Assembly: GCF_002849715.1 (NCBI RefSeq)
Contig: NZ_CP018863.1
Coordinates: 3,472,001-3,536,000, forward strand
Origin: Arthrobacter crystallopoietes
GTDB taxonomy: Bacteria > Actinomycetota > Actinomycetes > Actinomycetales > Micrococcaceae
Reading direction: 5' to 3'
DNA: 64,000 nucleotides
In this document: positions 12,342 to 22,370 of the stretch, one piece after another
Numbering within the stretch: the stretch's first letter is position 1
How the letters are laid out: every line of letters starts with the position of its first letter
The notes under the pieces: generated by a model
Database searches by the model: none
Seen by the model: only the letters and a program-made list of their open reading frames with translations
What the model was told of the DNA's origin: nothing
Position numbers and translations under genes: made by a program

Positions 12342-12379
12342 CGGACGGCGGCCGCGCCGCAAGGCACAGCCGCCGTCCG
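12342..12379 (-). terminator. G/C-rich hairpin between the DUF779 and debranching-enzyme genes
   Basis: CGGACGGCGGC (12342-12352) pairs perfectly with GCCGCCGTCCG (12369-12379) around a 16-base loop. It lies just after the stop of the DUF779 gene on the minus strand and upstream of the debranching-type gene, so it fits a terminator for the aldehyde dehydrogenase unit. There is no T-run, so its strength is uncertain. The arm resembles the dispersed ACGACGGCGG element but differs at one base. Confidence 0.5.
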
Positions 12380-12391
12380 CTCCGAAATAAC

Positions 12392-12793
12392 TCAGCTCAT
12401 GGCGTCGATCAGGGTGGACCGGATCAGGAACCGTTTGCCTTCCGGAGCCTCCACCGAGAATCCGCTGCCGCGGCCATCGACCACATCGACGGTGAGGTGG
12501 GTGTGCTGCCAGTAGGCGAATTGCTCCCGTGACATCCAGAAGTCAATCGAACCGCACCCGGGCAGTTCAAAGACCCCCAACAGCACATCCGCCTCGGCCG
12601 TAATGAACTCGCCGGCCGGATAGCACATCGGTGAGGAGCCGTCGCAGCAGCCGCCGGACTGGTGGAACATCAGCGGTCCGTGGATTCCCCACAGCTTCTG
12701 CAGCAGTTCCACCGCGGCCGGTGTCAGCGCTACCCGGGAAAAATCTTCCCCGGGTATCGCTACCGCGGCGTCGAGATTGACGAGGTCGGCCAT
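12392..12793 (-). CDS. DUF779 protein, partner of the aldehyde dehydrogenase
   Basis: A 133-residue soluble protein whose conserved core contains a cysteine cluster (SGGCCDGSSPMCYPAGEF) and WMSREQFAYWQHTHLTVDVV, the DUF779 signature. The ATG at 12793 lies two bases beyond the stop of the aldehyde dehydrogenase, so the two are almost certainly cotranslated. DUF779 genes commonly follow ExaC-type acetaldehyde dehydrogenases in actinobacteria and proteobacteria, but their biochemical role is not established. The three close cysteines suggest metal or thiol chemistry; that is inference. Confidence 0.9.
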   Translation of the reverse strand: MADLVNLDAAVAIPGEDFSRVALTPAAVELLQKLWGIHGPLMFHQSGGCCDGSSPMCYPAGEFITAEADVLLGVFELPGCGSIDFWMSREQFAYWQHTHLTVDVVDGRGSGFSVEAPEGKRFLIRSTLIDAMS

Positions 12794-12795
12794 GT

Positions 12796-14319
<1,524 letters not shown>

Positions 14320-14389
14320 TGCTAACTCCTTCAGCGTGGTTTGAGCGCGTCATCGTCGACTCCCGCTCATGCACCACAGCCTAGGCGGC

Positions 14390-14399
14390 GCAACGTTGC
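14390..14399. promoter_or_regulatory. Palindrome GCAACGTTGC upstream of the aldehyde dehydrogenase
   Basis: A perfect 10-bp palindrome lies 71 bases upstream of the aldehyde dehydrogenase ATG, followed at once by a second GGTTGCA half-site (TGCACCAAGGTTGCA spans 14398-14412). Repeated TTGCA half-sites make this a reasonable operator candidate for the GAF-type regulator encoded two genes upstream. No protein binding is shown by the sequence itself. Confidence 0.4.
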
Positions 14400-14483
14400 A
14401 CCAAGGTTGCATGATGGATCGGCGAGGTGACGGGGGAAGCACAGCCACGGCACTCGGTGCCTGTTACCCGCAATCGGAGCCTG

Positions 14484-16013
14484 TTACCGCTGCCGGCGCG
14501 GGGTTCCGGCCCGATGTCCTGCTGCCGAGCCTGGTGTTCCGGATGCAGGTTCTCCCCAGCCGGAGACAGGCTGCGGCCGGGCGAAGAAGAGTGTCACTAC
14601 GGCACCGGCCAGTGCCACAGCTGCCGGCAGCAGCAGGGACTGGGCCATCGCCGTCGAAAATCCTGCATGCAGGAAGTCCGGCAGGACCGCGGCTCCGGCC
14701 TCGGCCTGGGCTCCGGAAACAGTCGCGCCGCGGGGCAGTTCCTCGGCGAGCCGCGCCTGCATCAGGGCTGCGATGGAGGCGCTGCCCAGTACCGCGCCGA
14801 TCTGGCGGGTGGTGTTGTAGACACCGGAACCGGCTCCGGCGTCGGCCGGCTGCAGGTTCCTCGTGGCGGTGGTGGACAGCGGGCCCCAGACACAGGCGTT
14901 GGCCAGCCCCAGCACCGCCGCGGGCAGCAGAAGCAGGGCCACCGCCGTCGTCGGTGTCATGAGCAGGGCGTACCAGCCCAGGCCGCCGGCCATCAGCACC
15001 AGCCCCGCCGTGGCGAAGAATTTCGGATTGACCTTGTCGATGGTCCGGCCGACCAACGGTGCCAGTACAGCGGAGATGATGGCGGTGGGCGCGAGCATGA
15101 GCGCCGACTGGGTGGGGGTGAGGCCGCGGACGCTCTGGAAGAAGAAGATCAACGGCAGGGACATGCAGGTGACGGCGAAACCCACCGTGGTGATGCCGCC
15201 GTTGGCCAGCGAGAAATTGCGGTCCCGGAAAATCTTCAGCGGCAGCAGCGGTTCCTTCCGGTTCCGGGACTGCCACACGACGAACCCGGCCAGGATCAGG
15301 AGCCCGGCGAGGATGAGGCTCCAGACCGTGACCGGCCCGGCGATCGTTGACCAGTGGTAGGTTTCGCCCTGCTGGATGCCGAAAACGAGCAGGAACATTC
15401 CGGCGGCGCTGAGCAGCACGCCGGCGAGATCAAAGGTGTGCGAATGGGTGGGCAGGGCAGGGACAAAGCGCCAGGCCATCAGGAAGCCCAGCAGGCCCAC
15501 CGGGATGTTGACGAAGAAAATCCATTCCCAGCCCAGCGAGTCCACCAGCAATCCGCCGAGGATAGGACCGGTCAGCGCTGCCAGTCCGGCTACCGCGCCC
15601 CACAGCCCCATTGCGGCCCCTCGCCGGTCCGGTGGGAAGATCCGCGTGATGACGGACATCGTCTGCGGCGTCATCATGGACGCCCCCAGCCCTTGGAAGA
15701 CCCGCGCCAGGATCAGCATCTGGATGTCATTGGCGAAACCGCACCAAGCCGAGGCCGCCGTGAACAGCACGAGTCCGGTCAGGTACAGGTTTTTCGGCCC
15801 GAAACGGTCGCCCAGCCGGCCGGTGATCAGCAGCGGCACGGCATAGGCCAGCAGGTAGGCACTGGTCGCCCAGATGACCGAGTTGATATCGGTCTGCAGG
15901 CCGCGCATGATCGCGGGGTTGGCCACCGAGACAATCGTCGTGTCCACGAGGATCATGAAGAACCCGATGACCAGTGACCAGAGTGCGGGCCAGGGGCGGC
16001 TGACGTTATCCAC
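14484..16013 (-). CDS. DHA2-family (EmrB/QacA-like) MFS transporter
   Basis: The 509-residue protein has about 14 hydrophobic segments and the DHA2 signatures: FFMILVDTTIVSVANPAI in TM1, LLITGRLGDRFGPKNLYLTG (motif A) between TM2 and TM3, and GAVAGLAALTGPILGGLLVD (motif C) in TM5, typical of proton-coupled drug exporters. The cytoplasmic tail is Pro/Gly/Arg-rich. The start is GTG. It begins 19 bases after the GAF-type regulator stop, so these two are probably cotranscribed. The substrate is unknown; a toxic aldehyde or alcohol-related compound would fit the next gene, but that is inference. Confidence 0.93.
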   Translation of the reverse strand: MDNVSRPWPALWSLVIGFFMILVDTTIVSVANPAIMRGLQTDINSVIWATSAYLLAYAVPLLITGRLGDRFGPKNLYLTGLVLFTAASAWCGFANDIQMLILARVFQGLGASMMTPQTMSVITRIFPPDRRGAAMGLWGAVAGLAALTGPILGGLLVDSLGWEWIFFVNIPVGLLGFLMAWRFVPALPTHSHTFDLAGVLLSAAGMFLLVFGIQQGETYHWSTIAGPVTVWSLILAGLLILAGFVVWQSRNRKEPLLPLKIFRDRNFSLANGGITTVGFAVTCMSLPLIFFFQSVRGLTPTQSALMLAPTAIISAVLAPLVGRTIDKVNPKFFATAGLVLMAGGLGWYALLMTPTTAVALLLLPAAVLGLANACVWGPLSTTATRNLQPADAGAGSGVYNTTRQIGAVLGSASIAALMQARLAEELPRGATVSGAQAEAGAAVLPDFLHAGFSTAMAQSLLLPAAVALAGAVVTLFFARPQPVSGWGEPASGTPGSAAGHRAGTPRRQR

Positions 16014-16032
16014 CGCTGGAACTTACCACGGC

Positions 16033-17379
16033 TCAGCGCAGTTCGGCCTCGAGCCGTTCAAGATGGGCGACGACGGCGGTGCGCCTCGGCGAACGTGCCG
16101 GGAGGACGCGCAGGGCCCTGAGCCAGGCCTCGGCGTCGTACTCTGTTTCCGGCAGCTGCAGGTAACGCAGCAGTGTTTCCGCCGAGGCATCGCTGAGCAC
16201 GGCTTCGCGAAGGTTGGCACTGACCTCCTCGCGGAAGCGGACGATGCCGGGGGCCTCCGAATTGGGCAGCAGCGCACCCTGGTAAATGTTCAGCGCCAGG
16301 CGGTGGGCACCGCGCTGCAGGTAGTTGAGCACCTGGCGGGCGTCGAGGATCAGCTCCTGCGGCAGCCGGTACGGGCGGGACTGCGGAACTGCATCCGGGT
16401 TGGCCGAACCGATGAGTTTGCGCAGCCGGACCATTTCGGCCCGCAGAGTGGTGCTCTGGGCATCCGGATAGAGCAGGTCGGCGAGCGCGTCCGCGGTCAG
16501 GCCGCGCGGATGCAGGGCGAGCAGCGTGAGGATCTCCGTATGGCGCAGGGACAAATCCAGCACATGGCCCTCCAGGCTCAGCTGGCCCTGGTCCCGGCCG
16601 GTGATGGACAGCGTGTTGCTGTAGAGCCGGGGCCGCGGAGTCCGGCCCGCGGCCTGCACCTTGCGCAGCGGTTTGGCTGTGGCTGTGGGCTGTGCCTGTC
16701 CGCGCTGCAGGCGTTCAATGCGCAGCTGTGCCTCCGCTGCGGCCACGGTGGCCTGGACCAGGGAGAGAGTGTGCGGGGCGACCGCTTCTTCGCGGCCGGT
16801 GATGTCCACGACGCCGAGCACGGCGCCCGAATCAGGATCACGCACCGGGACGGCGGTGCAGCTCCAGGGATGGACAATGCGGCTGAAGTGCTCGGCCCCG
16901 GAGATCTGCACGCCTCGGCCCAGCGCGAGCGCGGTGCCCGGGGCGCTGGTGCCCACGGTGCCTTCGGACCAGTCGGCGCCGGCAATGAAGGTCATTTTTT
17001 CGGCCTGGCTTTTCAGCCGGGCATCCCCGTCCACCCAGAGCAGCCGGCCGTTCTCGTCGCCGACCGCCACCAGCATGCCGGTGTCATGGCTGGGCAGCAC
17101 CAACAGGCGGTGGATGACGGGCATGATCGCCGCCAGCGGGTGGCTCAGCCGGTACTCCTCCAGCTCTTCGTCCACCAGGTCCACGCGTGCCAGCGCGTCC
17201 TCCGGATCCGGGACCAGGCTCATGGAGCGTTCCCAGGATTCGCGCACTACCTGCCGTAAGCCGGACAATGTGGCTGTGCCGGCGCGGGGCATGGTGCGGA
17301 CCGCGTCGTCGAGGAGTTCGTGGGCAGCGTAGGCCCGTTGCTGGACAGGCCCGAAGGCCGATCGGACGTGGGAATGCAC
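16033..17379 (-). CDS. GAF-domain transcriptional regulator with C-terminal winged helix
   Basis: A 448-residue protein starting at GTG. Residues about 75-215 form a GAF-type sensor (LLVAVGDENGRLLWVDGD split by conserved GRLLWVDGD; GTSAPGTALALGRGVQI; HPWSCTAVPVRDPDSG; GVVDITG), like the sensor half of AcoR-type activators. It lacks the central AAA+ domain. The C-terminal part carries a winged-helix segment (LSLRHTEILTLLALHP, LYPDAQSTTLRAEMVRLRKL) and a helical bundle (EDAEAWLRAL-like end). Regulators of this layout accompany aldehyde dehydrogenases in actinobacteria. It likely senses a small molecule and controls the exporter and aldehyde dehydrogenase genes that follow. Confidence 0.85.
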   Translation of the reverse strand: MHSHVRSAFGPVQQRAYAAHELLDDAVRTMPRAGTATLSGLRQVVRESWERSMSLVPDPEDALARVDLVDEELEEYRLSHPLAAIMPVIHRLLVLPSHDTGMLVAVGDENGRLLWVDGDARLKSQAEKMTFIAGADWSEGTVGTSAPGTALALGRGVQISGAEHFSRIVHPWSCTAVPVRDPDSGAVLGVVDITGREEAVAPHTLSLVQATVAAAEAQLRIERLQRGQAQPTATAKPLRKVQAAGRTPRPRLYSNTLSITGRDQGQLSLEGHVLDLSLRHTEILTLLALHPRGLTADALADLLYPDAQSTTLRAEMVRLRKLIGSANPDAVPQSRPYRLPQELILDARQVLNYLQRGAHRLALNIYQGALLPNSEAPGIVRFREEVSANLREAVLSDASAETLLRYLQLPETEYDAEAWLRALRVLPARSPRRTAVVAHLERLEAELR

Positions 17380-17528
17380 CGTTGCTCCGCTCGCTGAGGT
17401 CAGCCACCAGGTCTGGAGGAGAAGTAGTGGCGTGCCTCACAGTCTACCCAGCAGCGCAAGGTAAGGCGCCGCCGTCGTTCGCTGTCTCCAGTGCCACGGT
17501 AAACAAGCCCGCCGCGGCCTCCGCTTGC

Positions 17529-18737
17529 TCATGCCGGGATGAGCCGCAGCGGGAGGGAATCCCAGCCCTTGAGCGTGTTATGCAGGTAAGGGACCGGTTC
17601 GCCGGCCGGCTCCAGGCGCTCGACGTGCTCGGCGAGCCAGCCGAGCACCACTTCCATTTCCAGCCGCGTGAGGGGTTGGCCGACGCAGCGGTGGATGCCG
17701 TTGCCGAAGGCGATCATGCTGGCGGCATCGCGCTCGATGCGGAATTCACCGGCGTCCGGCCCGAACTGCGCCGTGTCCCGGTTGGCGGATCCGAGGAAGA
17801 GCACAATCTTCGTATCCGCCGGAATCGGGATGCCGCGGAACACCGTACCGGCGCCGGTGGTGCGGAAAAAGGACTGGAACGGCGAGTCGTACCGGAGCAC
17901 CTCGTCGATGGCGAACTTCACCAGCCGCGGATTCTGCCGGAGCTTGGCCCACTCGTCCGGGTGTTCGGCCAGGAGCTTCAGCGCGTTCCCGAGCCCGATC
18001 ACGGTGGTATCCAGCCCCGCGGAGAGCAGCGCCCGGACCAGCAGCGGCGCCGCTTCCGCACTGATGTCCCCGGCATCGGCGCGGTCCCATAGCTGTGCGC
18101 CGAGCCCGCCGGGTGCCAGCTTGGCGCGTGCGGTATGATCCATGACCCATTCGAAGGTGCCCGCGCCCTGTTCGATGAAGTGCTGCTGGCGTTCGTCCTC
18201 CGGGCCGAAGTAGCTGAAACTCATGGCGCCCTGGCTGATCAGGTTTTCCGCCCGGCCCTCGCCCGGAATGCCCACCGCGTCGCCGAAAACCCGAAGAGGG
18301 TAGACCTGGGCCAGGTCCTTAACGCCGTCGATCTCCCCGCGTGCCAGCAGTTGCGGCAGCAGTTGCGCGGCGAAGTCCTCGAACCCGGCGCGCAACGCAC
18401 GTGTGCCCTTGGGTGAGATGACCGAGGCCATGGCCTTGCGCAGCTGGGTGTGGACGGGCGGGTCCGAATCCAGGATGCCCTGCGGTTTCCAGGACGGCTC
18501 CTTGTGCAGGTTCTTCGGACCCACGCCGGCGCCGTTGATGAACGTCTGGTGGTCTGCCAGGATGTCCCGGCATTCCTCGTAGCGGGCGAATGCGAGCACG
18601 TTGTATTTCTGCAGGTAGACCGCCGGCCCGGCCGCACGCATCCGCTCGAACAGCGGGTACGGATCCGCCAGGTTGTGGTCCGAATACGGGTCATCGCCCA
18701 GCACCTGGACACCGGGGTACGCCAGCACTTCGGTCAC
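17529..18737 (-). CDS. Cytochrome P450 (CYP199-like)
   Basis: The heme-binding loop FGNGIHRCVGQ supplies the cysteine ligand. The I-helix ALLSAGLDTTVIGLGNAL has the acid/Thr pair for oxygen activation, and the K-helix ExxR is in DEVLRYDSP. The segment WKPQGILDSDPPVHTQLRK resembles CYP199A enzymes acting on para-substituted benzoates, so an aromatic-acid substrate is possible. The start is set at GTG 18737 (402 residues) because AGTGAGG lies six bases upstream; an ATG at 18842 would add 35 unconserved residues. No ferredoxin or reductase gene is nearby, so electrons must come from elsewhere. Confidence 0.88.
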   Translation of the reverse strand: MTEVLAYPGVQVLGDDPYSDHNLADPYPLFERMRAAGPAVYLQKYNVLAFARYEECRDILADHQTFINGAGVGPKNLHKEPSWKPQGILDSDPPVHTQLRKAMASVISPKGTRALRAGFEDFAAQLLPQLLARGEIDGVKDLAQVYPLRVFGDAVGIPGEGRAENLISQGAMSFSYFGPEDERQQHFIEQGAGTFEWVMDHTARAKLAPGGLGAQLWDRADAGDISAEAAPLLVRALLSAGLDTTVIGLGNALKLLAEHPDEWAKLRQNPRLVKFAIDEVLRYDSPFQSFFRTTGAGTVFRGIPIPADTKIVLFLGSANRDTAQFGPDAGEFRIERDAASMIAFGNGIHRCVGQPLTRLEMEVVLGWLAEHVERLEPAGEPVPYLHNTLKGWDSLPLRLIPA

Positions 18738-18822
18738 ATCGGCCTCACTTTCTCTGCAGTCCTGCTGACAAGTTATCGCCCAAACGCCCCGATCACTAGC
18801 CGCAACCGCCCCATGTTGATAA

Positions 18823-18855
18823 CTAACGACGGCGGCCGCCACCCGCCGTCGTTAG
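18823..18855. repeat. Perfect inverted pair of the CTAACGACGGCGG element
   Basis: CTAACGACGGCGG (18823-18835) is followed after seven bases by its exact reverse complement (18843-18855), giving a 13-bp perfect stem. It lies in the 272-base gap between the divergent P450 and tdh genes. The same 13-mer occurs elsewhere in the window at 27084, 38085 and 42864. Confidence 0.85.
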
Positions 18856-19009
18856 CTTGCCGCCGTTCAACACCGCGACGGGATTCAATGTCCCAACTGT
18901 CCTACCCCTTAAGTAGAGTGGTTCCATTGCGTGTCCGCGGTCACGTGAGGGTGCCGGCGATCCCGGTCCGCCCGCGGGCCGCGGCGATCCGAATCGGAAG
19001 GAAGTGTCA

Positions 19010-20056
19010 GTGAAGGCGCTGTTCAAGTCCGGGCCGCAGGCCGGCTTCGAGCTCGTTGACCGTCCCGAGCCGCGAACCGGCGAGGGCGACGTCAAGATCA
19101 AAGTGATGACGACCGGAATCTGCGGGACTGACCTGCACATCCAGGCGTGGGATCCGTGGGCGCAGGAGAACATTCCCACGCCGCTGATCCCCGGGCACGA
19201 GTTCTACGGCGAGGTGGTGGAAACCGGCAGCCTGGTCCGGGATGTCCAGGTGGGGGACCGGGTCTCCGGCGAGGGGCACATTGTCTGCGGCACCTGCCGA
19301 AACTGCCGCGCCGGGCGGCGCCAGATGTGCATCCGGACCGTCAGCGTCGGGATCCAGCGGGACGGGGCCTTCGCCGAGTATGTGGTGATTCCGGAGACCA
19401 ACGTCTGGGTGCACCGCGATCCATCCATCACGCCTGAGCTCGGCGCGATATTCGATCCGTTCGGCAATGCCGTCCACACCGCCCTGAGCTTCCCGCTGGT
19501 CGGCGAGGACGTGCTGATCACCGGGGCCGGGCCGATCGGGCTGATGGCGATCGCCGTCGCCCGCCACGCCGGGGCCCGCAACATCGCTATTACCGACATC
19601 TCCGCCTCCCGGCTGGACCTTGCCAAGCGGATGGGCGCGGACATGACCATCGACGTCAGCCATGAACGGATGGCCGAGGCCCAGGAGCAGCTGCGCCTGA
19701 CCGAGGGCTTCGACGTCGGGCTGGAGATGTCCGGCCGGGCCAGCGCGCTGCGGGAAATGATTGACAATATGACCCACGGCGGGCGGATCGCGCTGCTGGG
19801 CCTGCCCACCGAAGACATCGCCATCAACTGGGGCAAGGTGGTCACGCACATGCTCACGCTCAAGGGCATCTACGGGCGGGAAATGTTCGAAACCTGGTAC
19901 GCGATGAGCGCCATGCTGCAGTCGAACCCGGTGCTGCACGAGGCCATTTCGGGAGTCATCACGGACGTGCTGCCGGCCGCCGAGTGGGAACGGGGCTTCG
20001 AATCCGCCCGCCACGGTACCGGCGGCAAGGTTGTCCTCGACTGGAGAAGGATCTAA
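19010..20056 (+). CDS. tdh: L-threonine 3-dehydrogenase
   Basis: Tdh oxidises L-threonine to 2-amino-3-ketobutyrate with NAD+, the first step of threonine conversion to glycine and acetyl-CoA. The 348-residue zinc alcohol-dehydrogenase-type protein has the catalytic zinc ligands Cys38 (GICGTDLH), His63 and Glu64 (PGHEFYG), at the positions known for E. coli Tdh. The structural-zinc cysteines ([15 protein letters not shown]) and the Rossmann motif ([11 protein letters not shown]) are also present. GTG 19010 is chosen over GTG 19004 because GGAAGGA is then correctly spaced and the product begins VKALFKSG. kbl follows 10 bases downstream. Confidence 0.96.
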   Translation: MKALFKSGPQAGFELVDRPEPRTGEGDVKIKVMTTGICGTDLHIQAWDPWAQENIPTPLIPGHEFYGEVVETGSLVRDVQVGDRVSGEGHIVCGTCRNCRAGRRQMCIRTVSVGIQRDGAFAEYVVIPETNVWVHRDPSITPELGAIFDPFGNAVHTALSFPLVGEDVLITGAGPIGLMAIAVARHAGARNIAITDISASRLDLAKRMGADMTIDVSHERMAEAQEQLRLTEGFDVGLEMSGRASALREMIDNMTHGGRIALLGLPTEDIAINWGKVVTHMLTLKGIYGREMFETWYAMSAMLQSNPVLHEAISGVITDVLPAAEWERGFESARHGTGGKVVLDWRRI

Positions 20057-20066
20057 GGAGCTTCGC

Positions 20067-21281
20067 ATGTACTCTGCCCTCAAGGACCAGCTGGCCGCGG
20101 AACTGGAGGAAATCCGCGCCGCTGGGCTGTTCAAAGCCGAACGCCGGATCAGCTCTCCGCAGTCCAGCCACATCACTGCCGGCAGCCTGGACGGCCCGGC
20201 CCGCCAGGTGCTCAACTTCTGCGCCAACAACTACCTCGGGCTGGCCGACCACCCGGACATGATCGTCGCGGCCAAATCGGCGCTGGACGAGCGGGGCTTC
20301 GGCATGGCCAGCGTGCGCTTCATCTGCGGTACCCAGGACCTGCACCTGGAGCTTGAACGCCGGGTCTCGGAATTCCTCGGCACGCAGGACACCATCCTGT
20401 TCTCCTCCTGCTTCGACGCAAACGGAGGCGTCTTCGAGTCCCTGTTCGGACCGGAAGACGCCATCATTTCGGACGCGCTGAACCATGCGTCCATCATCGA
20501 CGGCATCCGGCTGTCCAAGGCGGCCAGGTTCCGCTACGCCAACCGGGACATGGCAGAGCTGGAAGCCAGGCTCCAGGAAACCGCGGCAATGAACGACGGC
20601 GGCGGGTCACGTCGTAAGATCATCGTCACCGACGGCGTCTTCTCCATGGACGGCTTCCTCGCCCCGCTGCAGGACATCTGCACGCTGGCCGAAAAATACG
20701 ATGCACTGGTCATGGTGGATGACTCGCACGCCGTGGGGTTCATGGGCGCCACCGGTGCCGGTACGCCCGAACACGCCGGAGTGTCGGACCGGGTGGACAT
20801 CTATACCGGGACCTTCGGCAAAGCCCTGGGCGGCGCCTCCGGCGGATACGTTTCGGGGCGCGCGGAGATCGTGGCGATGCTCCGGCAGCGGGCCAGGCCC
20901 TACCTGTTCTCCAACTCGGTGGCCCCGGCCATTGTCGCCGCCACGCTCCGGGCGCTGGAGCTGGTCCGCGAATCCGGTGAACTGCGCTCCCGGCTGCAGG
21001 AGAACGCGGCCCTTTTCCGCCGCCGCATGGCCGAGGAAGGTTTCGAGCTGTTGCCCGGCGAGCACGCGATCATCCCGGTGATGTTCCACGACGCCGTGCT
21101 GGCCGGCAAAGTGGCGGACCAGATGCTCGCCCACGGTGTCTACGTGACGGCCTTCAGCTACCCGGTGGTTCCCCAAGGTGCCGCCCGGATCCGCGTGCAG
21201 CTGTCCGCCGCCCACAGCCCGGACGACGTCGAAGCTTGCGTGCGCGCGTTCGTCGCCTCGCGGGACGCGGTAGGCCGGTAG
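20067..21281 (+). CDS. kbl: Glycine C-acetyltransferase (2-amino-3-ketobutyrate CoA ligase)
   Basis: Kbl cleaves the Tdh product with CoA to give glycine and acetyl-CoA, using pyridoxal phosphate. The 404-residue protein matches the alpha-oxoamine synthase family: [12 protein letters not shown] at the N-terminus, [13 protein letters not shown], and the PLP lysine at residue 252 in [15 protein letters not shown]. coli Kbl has 398 residues with Lys244; the 8-residue shift here comes from a Gly-rich insert near residues 174-181 (MNDGGGS). That insert is encoded by a near-copy of the window's dispersed repeat. The start follows AAGGAGCTTCGC. It forms an operon with tdh. Confidence 0.96.
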   Translation: MYSALKDQLAAELEEIRAAGLFKAERRISSPQSSHITAGSLDGPARQVLNFCANNYLGLADHPDMIVAAKSALDERGFGMASVRFICGTQDLHLELERRVSEFLGTQDTILFSSCFDANGGVFESLFGPEDAIISDALNHASIIDGIRLSKAARFRYANRDMAELEARLQETAAMNDGGGSRRKIIVTDGVFSMDGFLAPLQDICTLAEKYDALVMVDDSHAVGFMGATGAGTPEHAGVSDRVDIYTGTFGKALGGASGGYVSGRAEIVAMLRQRARPYLFSNSVAPAIVAATLRALELVRESGELRSRLQENAALFRRRMAEEGFELLPGEHAIIPVMFHDAVLAGKVADQMLAHGVYVTAFSYPVVPQGAARIRVQLSAAHSPDDVEACVRAFVASRDAVGR

Positions 21282-21291
21282 GACAGGGAGC

Positions 21292-22299
21292 ATGGACGTA
21301 GATGCCGTAGGGGAGTTCTGGGCCTGGTGGGAAGCGGATGCCGCCGGGCGCATTGCGCAGGGCGCAGAGGGCTACGCCGAAAACTACGTCAAGCAGCTGG
21401 GCCAGCGGATCGGGAGGATCGATCCGGGCCTGGCCTGGGAGCTCGGTCCCGGAACGACGGCGGAACACGAACTGGTCATCTTCCCCGAGAGTCCCGAGCA
21501 CGCGGCCCTCGCCCGGCGTGTGCTCAAGGCGGCTCCGGCACCGGACCGGCACTGGGAATACACGGATGCCCGCCAGGCGGCCGCGCGTTTCGAGGACCTG
21601 ACGCTGGGGGTCGGCGGCGAGGAGTTCGCCGGCGAGGACTTCCGGGTGGGCCTGATGCGCAACCGGTATTCGGCGGATATTTCGGTCTACCACCCGAAGC
21701 TGGGTCGGCTCCCCGAAGACAAGCGGCTGGTCCCGGTGGCCATCATGCTGGACCATGCCATCGGCCAGCAGGACGTGAATGCGTGGATCGGCATCATCGA
21801 ACCGGTGCTGCAGCCGCATCCGGGGGACATCCCGCTGAGTGACCTGCCGGCCGTCGTGCAGCAATTGCGCGCCGGCGCGTTCGACGGGCACGGCGAGCCC
21901 ATCTGGGAAGAGCTGCACGGCCGCTCCGTCGAGGACCGCCCCATCACCGCCTACGTGCAGGTTCCGCTGGTACCGGCGTTCTGGCCCGATTTCGACCAAC
22001 ATATTGCCGTGCAGCTCGGCTACGCCCAGATCCTCGACGACGGGCTCCCGGGCGAGGAATCGGGTCGCCGGCTGCAGGCGATGGAACAGGCGCTCGCCGA
22101 AGCGCTCAACGGCAACGGGCGCCTGGTTGCGGCCGAAACCACGGACGGCCGCAGGATCCTGCACTTCTACGTGGATTCGACCACCTCCGCCGGCTGGGAC
22201 CTGGAAGCGGCCGCGGCGGCCTGGAAAGAGGGACAGACCGGCGTCGGTGCGGAACTTGATCCCGGCTGGTCCGGCGTCAACCACCTGAGGATCAGATAG
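21292..22299 (+). CDS. DUF695-type protein of unknown function
   Basis: The 335-residue cytoplasmic protein has no signal or membrane segment. The C-terminal part (QLGYAQILDDGLPGEESGRR then GRLVAAETTDGRRILHFYV, residues about 240-320) resembles the DUF695 pattern. The N-terminal half (residues about 15-170) begins with an acidic helix, VGEFWAWWEADAA. No active-site motif is visible. It begins 10 bases after the kbl stop with AGGGAGC as ribosome binding site, so it is probably part of the tdh-kbl transcript, but no link to threonine metabolism is known. Confidence 0.7.
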   Translation: MDVDAVGEFWAWWEADAAGRIAQGAEGYAENYVKQLGQRIGRIDPGLAWELGPGTTAEHELVIFPESPEHAALARRVLKAAPAPDRHWEYTDARQAAARFEDLTLGVGGEEFAGEDFRVGLMRNRYSADISVYHPKLGRLPEDKRLVPVAIMLDHAIGQQDVNAWIGIIEPVLQPHPGDIPLSDLPAVVQQLRAGAFDGHGEPIWEELHGRSVEDRPITAYVQVPLVPAFWPDFDQHIAVQLGYAQILDDGLPGEESGRRLQAMEQALAEALNGNGRLVAAETTDGRRILHFYVDSTTSAGWDLEAAAAAWKEGQTGVGAELDPGWSGVNHLRIR

Positions 22300-22370
22300 G
22301 GATAGGGCGGTGAGACCATCGCGGCCCTCAGCCCCCGCCGTCGTGCGCTTCGACGACGTTTCGCGGCGCG

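Noticed and set aside
14484..17379. Antibiotic biosynthesis cluster around the exporter and P450
   Set aside because: No synthetase or tailoring enzymes are present; the exporter is better explained with the aldehyde dehydrogenase unit.
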